Positions 1 to 9,400 of a stretch of DNA of 64,000 nucleotides are shown here, in pieces. The DNA is from Globodera rostochiensis (Eukaryota; Nematoda; Chromadorea; Rhabditida; Heteroderidae): NCBI GenBank assembly GCA_018350325.1, contig JAEVLN010000009.1:1261388-1325387 (forward strand), read 5' to 3'. Each line of letters opens with the position of its first letter. The first letter of the stretch is position 1. The translations under genes and the position numbers were made by a program. The notes beneath the pieces are model-generated. The model made no database searches. It worked only from the letters and a program-made list of their open reading frames with translations, and was not told the origin of the DNA.

Positions 1-1286
1 GGTGACGATTTGGTGCTGAAAAAGAACAAAGGCCAGTTCCAGATGAGTTTGAACAGAAAATTTGTTGATTGGCTGCTGAACAATTTGGACACCTCCGTTA
101 TGCTGGACCAATTAAATTCGTAAAAAAATAAAAATAATCTAAAAAAACAAACTTTTTACATATTTTTTCACAAGTGTTACTGTTTCTTTCAGTTTCCATT
201 ACTCATATGACGAGTATTTCATACAAACGTTGGCTTCAAATGAATTTTTGAACGCGCCCGGAGGCTTTACTCATGAATGCTTTGATAAGCAATTGGCCCC
301 GGGGCTCACGAGGTTTATTAATCTGAAATGGCCTATTCCCTAATTGGTCCGCTAATGGGCATCCTTTAATCTTTGCCGTAATAGCGCCAGACTTTGATGT
401 TTTCCGACAGTCTCCATTTTATTGATTCTGTTTTTCTTTTTAAATTTGTCTTTCAATCAATTGTCTAGATTTTAAATACCTATGTTGCTATTGCTTGATG
501 TCAATGTTAAGAATTATGTAGAGAAAGGACCAATCGAGATTCTCGATCGAAATCTCGATCGAACGAATTTTTTCGAGATCTTTGAGATTTGAGCTTTTTC
601 GAGATTCGAGATTTTTCGCAGATTTTCGATCGTAATCTCGATCGGTCCTCAAGTCCTTTCTCTATTAAGAATGACTATTTGGAAATATTGGGTGGCAAAG
701 CACCTGTGCCACAGTGGACTTTATCGACATGACATTTGCATATACGGCTTGAAGGATTTGGTGCCGAATTTAAACAGTTGGGCTTTTTGTGTTTATTTGT
801 TTAAAATTAAATTTATATATTTTAAAATTTATTTAAAAGGAAGTCACCCTTTTCTGTTCGCCAACAAAATGGTACTGCAAAAAGATGCTGAGGCAGTACA
901 GTGCTGGCACGAGGCCATGTTCAACAGAACTTATTTGTTTCCAACTTTGGAGCGACTCGACAAGAAATTCTACACCGAACTTCCCCAAGTTTTTTAAACA
1001 AAGTTTAATTTAGACAAATGCCATTCATTCTTTTGTTCTGAAGGTTCGTTACAACGCGTTGCAAAAACGGACCACCAATGACACATTTAATTCTGGCAAC
1101 TTCAATTGTCGCTACAAGTTTATCAACAGCGTCAAGATGTACCAGGAGTTGGGAGGCGAGTACAAAGACGTGGCTCGGCTCTTCAAAAGATCGCAAAACT
1201 TTGCATCTGTCAACAGCGACGTGGCTGAGCAGTATCAGCACTGGCAGCAGAATGAAGCCAATGCCTCGACTAAAGAATATCTCTAA
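1..1286 (+). CDS. Core-2/I-branching type N-acetylglucosaminyltransferase (GT14), C-terminal part
   Basis: Family GT14 enzymes are Golgi type II membrane proteins that add branching GlcNAc to O-glycans; here only the C-terminal catalytic part lies inside the window. Exons in matching phase are 1-119, 193-312, 670-776, 840-988 and 1044-1286 (TAA). Family hallmarks seen are SYDEYFIQTLASNEF followed by APGGF, then CHSGLYRHDICIYG, SHPFLFANK and CWHEAMFNR. The 5' exons and membrane anchor are missing because the window starts inside the gene. Intron 777-839 is 63 nt with no stop in frame, so its retention would only insert 21 residues. The second intron (313-669) carries an inverted-repeat element ending just before the acceptor. 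Family call is firm; exact acceptor specificity cannot be read. Confidence 0.8.
519..666. mobile_element. Inverted-repeat MITE inside the GT14 intron
   Basis: Ends are TAGAGAAAGGACC and its near inverse AAGTCCTTTCTCTA. The interior is a palindromic series of GATCGA/TCGAGAT words. TTAAGAAT occurs four bases outside the left end (about 507-514) and directly after the right end, a possible imperfect 8-bp duplication. Similar TCGAGATCTCG-rich elements occur near 54660, 56036 and 62455. Confidence 0.6.
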
Positions 1287-1320
1287 AAAGAAAATTTAAC
1301 CTTTTTTTTATCAGTTACAA

Positions 1321-1447
1321 ACCGTATAGGTATCCTTTAATTATTACCTTGGGTAATTATTTTTCAACCCTTCTCTAGGGTGGGTAATTAATTATTAAGG
1401 ACTGGGTAATAATTAGAGACGGGTAACAATTAAAGGATATACGGTAT
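1321..1447. mobile_element. Palindromic MITE, CCGTAT family
   Basis: About 127 bp with terminal inverted repeats reading ACCGTATAGGTATCC at left and GGATATACGGTA at right, and internal GGTAATTATT-type inverted words. The same CCGTAT ends, several of them bordered by TA, recur at 7598, 41180 and 44171. This suggests a Tc1/mariner-like MITE family with TA target duplication (inference). Confidence 0.6.
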
Positions 1448-1868
1448 GGTTTTAGTTCGGAATCCGGCTCAATTGTGCGATTCTAAGAATTTCTATGACA
1501 AATTTTCCTTTTTCACGCGCCATAAATAGCAAAATTTTTGCAATAATTAATTTTCTAAACACATTTTTTAATTTAAATAAAAGTTTAAACAAAGCGTTTA
1601 AATCTATGAAAGTTGCCATCCAATCACAACACTTCTACGTTAACACTTTATTTTGAATAATAATAAATTGATATTTTAAAATAATTAAAAATAATCAAAA
1701 TGCTAAACTTTTTCATTCCAACTTTTTGTGGCTAAATGTAATAATTGGAATTAAATGCGAATTTATCGGTATTACACACCAATTGCACATCAGCGGACGG
1801 GGGTTGAATCCGAAAACATTTTTTGTCATTTCCAAACAAAAAGTCCAAAGAAAATTGCGATTCCAAAA
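1448..1868. other. AT-rich intergenic DNA leading into a dispersed repeat
   Basis: No gene is visible. From roughly 1820 the sequence belongs to a dispersed repeat that resumes at 2526 after the MULE-like insertion and has an uninterrupted relative near 18250-18545. Confidence 0.5.
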
Positions 1869-2525
1869 GGGCGCGTCGGCTCCCGGAAAATGCGTCAGTG
1901 GAAAATGCGTCAGTAGAAAATGCGTCAGTGGAAAATGCGTCAGTGATTATTAAAAGTCATGCAAAACATGTTTCTGGAGGTTTTTGGGGTCTACGAATCC
2001 AATTCCGAGCTCTGTTACAGTCAATTCCAAACCCCGGACCAGAATTCGAACATTTAGTCGAAAATTCAAATTTTTCTAAAAATCAAGTTTGGCGGCTAAC
2101 CCGTCCGAAGCCAACCACGATTGCCAATTCTGTCTAGTATTGAAGTTAAGCCTAAGCCAACCTGGCTTGGAGTTTGTTAGGCTGAGGCCTAAGCATAGTT
2201 TAAGCCTAGCTTAGGCTTAGCCTAAGACGTTAGGAGATTCGGGAAGTTTTGGCTTGGGTGTGATTCTAGACACTTTACAACGAAAGTAATAATCGAATTC
2301 ATATTTTTGAATGATTTTGAGACAAACTGGATTTTTTTTAAATTGTTCGAATTTGGTTTGAGGTTCGAAATCGGCAGAAATGGATCTTAGAATTATAGTC
2401 TAAGCCCCTAATTCCGGTAAAAACACTTTTTTCTCGACTTTTGATAATCACTGACGCATTTTCCACTGACGCATTTTCTACTGACGCATTTTCCACTGAC
2501 GCATTTTCCGGTCACCGGGCGCGTC
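1869..2525. mobile_element. MULE-like non-autonomous transposon with 9-bp target duplication
   Basis: The 9-bp word GGGCGCGTC stands at 1869-1877 and 2517-2525 and brackets a 639-bp element. Its inverted termini are about 80 bp long: each has CCGGAAAATGCGTCAG near the end, then four copies of a 15-bp GGAAAATGCGTCAGT unit, then GATTAT. A relative of the flanking repeat near 18300 reads straight through the target (AAAGGGTGCGTCATTTG), so it is an empty-site homologue. Nine-base duplications with long TIRs are typical of Mutator-like elements (family knowledge). No transposase ORF is present. The interior has degenerate TTAGGC-like words at about 2150-2235. Confidence 0.75.
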
Positions 2526-2770
2526 ATTTGAATGCTTTTTCTTCGTCTTTCATCGGCAAAAACGAACGGATGATTAACACATTGTCGTTTTCGTTTGATT
2601 TAAATTCTTTGTGAATCAACCAAAAATTCCATCCATTTTTAATATGGCGGCGCAAACTAACTATATTTTTTATTCCATTTGAATTGTACAAAATATAAAT
2701 GCATAAAGGGTTTTCTTATTCAAATAATATTAAAATTTATTTAATATTGGCTAAATGTAATAGAAGGAAG
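2526..2770. repeat. Dispersed repeat, right part of the MULE target
   Basis: The stretch starting ATTTGAATGCTTTTTCTTCG and running past CATCGGCAAAAACGAACGG closely matches about 18305-18545. Together with 1820-1868 it is the host repeat into which the MULE-like element inserted. Confidence 0.6.
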
Positions 2771-4838
2771 TCATCAATAGGTGAATTTTCTCATTTTCTT
2801 TCCCCACTTTCATCTCCATCCGTTTTTTGGCCCAATAAGAGTTTCAGAATTCGGAATTATTGAAAATAAAATTCCCAAAATTCAAACATCCAAGAGCCTC
2901 GCGGCTCCCGGTTTGGCAACTTTTTTTTTCTTGGGCTCGCCCATTTAAATCTCAAAAATTTCTAATAATTAAATTAATTTTCCTTTTCTACGATTTAAAG
3001 CTCGACATTTGTCTTTATATGCTTTACCAAATTCAGTTTAAAGTGCAAGCAAATGTTGGCATTGAAATCACATATGACTAAAGACCGACATTTTGAAAAA
3101 TCCTGGACTTGGATTTGACGAAGGCCTTTAATTATTTTATTTCTGATATAATTTTAAAATTTCGTACAAATTTTAGAATAAAATGAATTTCTCATTTTAA
3201 AGTCCTCTTATTTTGTGGGATCATGTCATGCACGAATTCGGGCGTCGATGTGCCGATGAGGTTGGCACAAAAATTTTTTTGGGCTCATTTTATTTTTCGA
3301 AATTCATTTAAACTGGTTTTAATATTTTCTAAATTTTGGGCGCATTCAGCGCCACTGGTAATGATGCGTCGTTGTTAAAGCTGCAAGGAGTGGCCAAGCA
3401 GTTCGCTGAACAAATCGGACATTGCCCAGTTCACCAGCGGACCGCTACCGCTCAACAGCCCAGAGGTGTCTTTTTGTCTTTTAGATAAGCAAAACACTCA
3501 AGCCGGGGAATCTATGCTTATTTTTCTTTATTCACTCATTGGCAAAGAATGTTTGGTCATTTGGCAACAGTTCAATAAACAAATATGCGGCCGTGGCAAT
3601 TGAAATTTGATTTCTTGAAATAATTATTTTAAGCAAGTAAATTCCCGTTTCTCCAGGACATTTAATCGGCGCAAATACCACACTGCATGGAACATTTTTG
3701 ATTTATTGCCTGAGCATAGGGTGATTAGATTTTGTCATGCCTGGCTTTATTGGCTACAATGAAGTAAAAAAATGGAAAGCGGATTATTATCAATTTTGCA
3801 TACTTTAGACAGTTAAAGCCTATTCCAAAATGCAACATTAATTTGCCCATGTTCACCAATTACGAAAAAAACAAAACTTACAAACTCACCGCCAACAACA
3901 ACCCGCCACAGTTCGAGGCCATTTTTGTCATTGTCCCACAAAAAAAAAATGAAAGAAGTCGCCAACTAATGAAATGGTTTGATTTACGCTAAAAAAGCAA
4001 TAAATCAAATGCCAAAAATGGAACAAATTAAACAAAAAAAGTTTTTTGTTTCTGAGTTATCGAAGGGCGTGGAAATCAAAATGTGACGACTGACCGACCC
4101 TTCCTCAAATGTTATGAACTCAAACCAGATTTTGAATAAAGGGTCAAAGGTCAATTTGTTGTTAACAACAAATTTTTGATCTCTTTTTGAAAACAGTACA
4201 GAATTTGGAAATATTTTCTTTTTTCAGGGCATTGCTTTGTGCCGCGACGGCAGATTGTATTATGCCAATTGGGCAGACCAGAGCATGTAGTTACACAACA
4301 AAAGTGCCGAATTTGACGTGCCATCGTCAGGATGGGAGTCTTTTTGGAATCCTTCGCTACAACATGGAAAACGCTCAAAAAATTGAAGGTCGTTCTTTTT
4401 GTTCACATTTAAAAACCTTTGTACGCTCAAATTAAACCAGAAAAAATCTAGTAAATGGTTAGGGCTCTTTGACTAATTTTAGAATTTGAAAAACTTTAAT
4501 GATCAAATTGATTATCAGATTATTATTTTTTATTATTTATTGAATTTTTTTATGTTTAAGATTCATCTTTTTTGCCACAAATAATCCGCAATCATCCTCG
4601 AATCGTGCATAATAAAACGCATAGCCTTTTTGAAGTCTATCGGGGCCAAACCTTTCTAGGTTCGAATGCCGATTGGTTGCAAAAGGAAGCCAAATTTAAT
4701 TTGATTAATTTGAATAAAAGATTTGAAAATCCACAATTCAGAAATGTACATACTATTAAAACCCCAAAAAATAAAACTAGTATTATATTTGTGTTATTTA
4801 ACGGGAAAAATTTCAAATACTCGAGCCGACTTAAATTC
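2771..4838. other. No gene recognised; a few exon-like scraps
   Basis: AT-rich sequence with no family I can name. Two patches have coding-like composition. Around 3372-3480 on the minus strand, about 31 residues end LFSELLGHSLQL then stop. Around 3877-3925 on the minus strand, a possible start exon reads MTKMASNCGGLLLA up to a GTGAGT donor. On the plus strand 4226-4390 is open after a TTTTTTCAG-type acceptor. These could be pieces of a small minus-strand gene or chance ORFs. Confidence 0.3.
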
Positions 4839-5420
4839 TCAATTTTTATTTCTTACTAATTCGTAATCAGTGCCCATATTTTCAGACCATTTTAAGTATA
4901 AAAAATATTTCATATAAATTTTGACCAAAAGCGTATCCCCCAATGTTTTTCCAAAGTTTGTAGCAGATTTTAAGCCGTGAAAGGCTGTCCAAAAATTGCA
5001 CAAGGCGCCGCTTTCGCAGGCCAAGGCGGGTAATTGGTAAAAGTTTTCAATCAGCAATAACAGCAGCTCGGCTAAGCCTCATTGCTCGCTGTATTGCCCG
5101 AGCGCAAGGCTAAATTAAAGGGATAAAAAGGAACATTAAGTGAAAATTGCTTGATTATTTTCGATGGGGTGTAAACAGCGAAGGAAGACACTGAGCACAA
5201 CACGGCAACAATACGCCGCACTCTTTTTCTCTGTTAACAAATAAAACAACATTCTCTCACTCACTCTGTCAGTCTGCATGCGGCGTGCGTGCGTTCGTTT
5301 TCAATCTTTTCATTCTCTGTTTCTCTGCTCAGCGAGAAAGGAAGGAGAGAGGACGCACGCAGCAAAATGGAAAAGATTTTCCCTCACTTTTTAATGTGAG
5401 TTAAGAGAAATAAAATATTA
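4839..5420. repeat. Long dispersed repeat, copy A (direct copy at 37640-38230)
   Basis: About 560 bp recur almost unchanged near 37640-38230 in the same orientation, including the words TTGACCAAAAGCGTATCCCC, GGCGCCGCTTTCGCAGGCCA and a long pyrimidine/purine stretch ending CAGCGAGAAAGGAAGGAGAG. No ORF, tRNA or terminal inverted repeat stands out. It could be an unclassified transposon or a segmental duplicate. Confidence 0.75.
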
Positions 5421-6406
5421 GAAATAATTCACACTTGGAAGTAAATTTTGGAAATCTTTAATTACGGAATTTACTGGAAAATTTTGGAAATTAAAAATTA
5501 CCCGCTTTGAGCAAATTTTGGAAATTTTAAAAGGCCATCAGTTTGAAAGTCTATAACTTTTTTTAAACTCAGCCAAATAAAGGAAATAAGATAAAATTAG
5601 AAAGTTATAAATGAGAAGAATCATTTTTAAAAAAGCCAAGCAATTCAATTCGTTTTTAAAAGTTCAATCGAATATCAACTCGAGAAAAGTCTCGAGTTTT
5701 TTGGGTCTCGGGCTCGAGTCTCGCGTATTTAATCTCGATTTTCGAGACTTTCTACACCCCTAAAATGGCCTTTTTGGTGAAAATTATAACAGAATTCTGA
5801 GCTTAAATATTTGAAAATGCATAATTAGCACATTGTTTTCTCTAAAATCTTCTTTGGCTTAATGGTTAAACTCTGTTTCGTATCTTCCTTATCATAGGTT
5901 CTATCTCGAGTGGAACACAATTTTTATTCTTTTAATTAAGTACCTAATTAGGTAGGTCTTTTTTACAGATTCTGAAAAATTAGTCAAAAAACAAAACACA
6001 CCACGCAGAAACCTTATAATCTTATTTTTTTTTGCAAATTTAGGCACTTCTAAAGATGGTGTGCCCCCATTTTTCAAAAAAAATATCGGTTGAAATTTTA
6101 AGCCTAGCAAAAGCAATTTTCGGTCGAATGTTTTTTGGAATTTAGTCTATGCTATCGCAAAAGGCATAACAGATAACATTAACAAATAAATTACATTCAT
6201 TCTAATGATTTTCTGATGAATTGGGTCAGAATAGCGTAAAAAGATTGGTTTGTAGTTTGATAAGCACACATAATAATACATATTATTGCATTAAAGTCAT
6301 TAAAATGTAACGTTCAACAATAATAATATATGTACCGATCAATTTGCCTCACAAATTATCAATTAACGATTTTCTGTTCGGAATTGTTTTGTTCTCTATT
6401 CAGCTA
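5421..6406. other. AT-rich upstream region of P450 gene 1, with a tRNA-SINE-like patch
   Basis: No coding gene is visible. At 5855-5865 TGGCTTAATGG resembles a pol III A box, and at 5896-5907 AGGTTCTATCTC resembles a B box, suggesting a short tRNA-derived SINE fragment (weak). Just before the start codon of the P450 the sequence TTCTCTATTCAG forms a good splice acceptor with no exon needed upstream, fitting a spliced-leader addition site. Confidence 0.35.
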
Positions 6407-9400
6407 ATGCTGTTACTGCTTGCCCTTCTGTTTCTTAGCGCTCTGATTTTTTGGAATTTTGTGTGGAAGCGGCGCGGCCTTCCTCCCGGGCCCGTGCCAT
6501 TGCCCCTACTTGGCAACGGCATAAGTTTAGGCCGGTCAGTTTGGCCCCAATGCCATTCAAATTGGTCAATTTGCGCCTTTTCTTTGTCAGCTCAAAATGC
6601 CATTACGCTCCGTTCCAACAATGGTCCCGCGAGTTTGGCCCCATTTACACCATTTGGCTTGGTGAGGCGCCCGTTGTAGTCGTGACCGACTTTGAACTGA
6701 TGCGCGACCTGTTCGTCAAGGACGGCAACGCCTACGCGGGAAGGCATTTCATGGTCAAATTGATGGCCGAGTTCACGGGTAATTTGTCCAAAGTTTAAAA
6801 TTCGACAAATTTGTTTTGATCGTTAGCATGCCGAGGAACGCTTTATGGTGTGGTCAATACGGAGGGCGAATTGTGGAAAGAGACGCGGCGATTCGCACTT
6901 CAGAGCATGCGCAACCTGGGAATGGGGAGGGCCCGATTGGAGGAGAGGGTAAAACGGGCAGCAAACGCCCAAAGGGATGATCAAAACGCCCAAAGGGATG
7001 ATCAAAACGCCCAAAAGGATGATCAAAACGCCCAAAGGGATGATCAAAAGCCCAAAGGAATGATCAAGACGCCCAAAGGGATGATCAAAACGTCCAAAGG
7101 GATGATCAAAACGCCCAAAGGAATGAAAAACGCCCAAAGGGATGATCAAAACGCCCAAAGGGATGATCAAAACGCTTTTTTACCCAAAGGGATGATAAAA
7201 CGCCCAAAGGGATGATCAAAAGCCCAAAGGAATGATCAAACGCTCAAAGAGATGATCAAAACGCCCAAAGGAATAATCAAAACGCCTAAAGGGATGATCA
7301 AAACGCCCAAAGGGATGATCAAAACGCTTTTTTAGTTTCTAAGAGACATTGATGTGATGATTGGAACTGTTCGAAAAGAGATCGCTTCACTTGAGGAGAG
7401 CGGGGAGAAGGAGAATGGGATCGAGTTGGACTTTTACACCAATCGTCTGATCGGTTCAACCATCAATCAAGTGCTGTTCGGGCACGCCTTCAGCGATGTT
7501 TGTTGTGCTCTTCAAATTACTTTTATGCCATGCACAAAGTCTTTAAGCAAAGCTTTAGCTTAACGACAGCTTCAACTCTACGAGGCTTCTGAGAATACCG
7601 TATATATTCTTGTAATCCCACCTGTGGGATTAGTTTTCAACCTACCCAGAAAGGGTGACATTATTAGAGTGGGCGGGATTATTAGAGGAGGCGGGATTAC
7701 ATGAGTATATACGGTAGTTGTAGTATAGCATGTGACAAAATGACTTGTACATGGTATCAAAATGGGGGCAAATTCTCCTCTCTGAACTAGGGTTCCTCCC
7801 CGACCCCTCGAGGGCGGGAAAGTCGGGGCTCGGGGAGGCCGGGGTTGGCCATGTCGAGGGTCGGGGAGGAACCCTACTCTGAACAAACGTTTTACAACAC
7901 CAAATCTTTCGCAGGATCATTTGGAGGACTTTCACCGGCTTAAACACGCAATGGACAATCAGATAAAGCTGCTGGACACGGTGACCGGACGTGCGTTGAT
8001 TGGCAATCCGAGACTTCGTTGCTTCCCCCCATTCTCGTGGACTTTTGGATCGATGGACAACAACGCAACGACAATATTCGCTTACATTGACAAAACAATA
8101 GCCGCGCGGGTGGAAGAACGGGAGAGAGACAGGAAGGCGGGCAGGGTGGAGCCGGGTGAGGCCAACGATTTGTTGAACTGCTTCCTGGACCAAGTGGAAG
8201 CGAAAGCTGAACCGAAAGAAGAGCGTGACAAGTACTTCAAGTGAGTTTGGCATGGAAGTTGGGGGTTTTGGACGGACGATATCGACTCGTTCCCCGTCAA
8301 CTCGTTCCCTCGTTATAACTTCTTTAGAATCTAACCAACTCAAACATTTTCGGTATCATTCGAAAGCTTACAACTTGTAGCACGTTTCAGATCTCAAGAA
8401 AGTTATGGCCACAAAACGCTTTTTGGCCATAACCTTTTTGAAACTTGGCCAATCGTTTAGCTTTTACCTATTACCGTATAACCTAAAATACACCCCCCCC
8501 CCCTAAATTAGAACCCCCCCCCTGAAATAGAACCCCCCTTTTTGGGGGGGTTGAAAAATAGAACCCCCCCCCCCTAAAATAGAACCCCCCCCCCCCCCTA
8601 AATTAGAACCCCCCCCCCAATTTTTGAATATTTTTTTTTGCAAATTGGCTATAACTTTTTGGATTTTTCAAATTTATAAAATAACTCTCTAGCGTAAAAT
8701 TCTCTTTATTTTCTCCATTTTTATCTCCAAGTTTATAAGCATTGGCCAACTTTAAACAAAGATATGAATTTTAAAAATTCAGTAAATTCCTATAAAGAAA
8801 AAATAAAATTTGAAAAAGCTATAAATTCTCATTCCCGCTCTAATAAGAGTTTTTATGAGCCTCGCTCCATATTGGCCTTATTGAAAACTATAAATTCAGC
8901 ATTAATTGTTTCTCATTGTAATTTTGTTAAATGATTTTGAGGCCCCCCCCCCATCTCATCACTTCCCAACTCATCACGACCCAGCATCACCAATCAAGAT
9001 CGGAGCAATAACTTTCTTGATCGGTGATGAGTTGGGAAGTGATGAGATGGGTTGTCCCCAATTTTGAGGCCAAAATAGATTTTCGAAAAAATATTTGTGT
9101 TCCGGTCCGGGGTTCGGAATCGGCAGATTCAAATTTACTTCTAGGCTCGAAGAATCCCCAAAATAAATGCCTAAAAAGGCTCCAAAACCCGGCTTCATAA
9201 GAATAGGTAGTGTAAAAATATAAAAATAGCATCTGAGTTGGTGGTGTAGTGGTTAGTGGTGTGGGCCAGGGATGGGCGGAATTCCGACTTCCGAAGTTCC
9301 GAGGTCCGACATTTTTTGGGCTCGGAATTCCGAGTTCCGACTTCCGAAATTTTAAGGAAAAAAATCGGAACTTTTTTCGGAAGTGTTACCCAAATTATTG

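Noticed and set aside
7498..7590. Apparent frameshift continuing the P450-1 exon 4 as [13 protein letters not shown]
   Set aside because: A GTTTGT donor after FGHAFSD and the acceptor at 7914 join it in phase to [10 protein letters not shown], which fits the family better.
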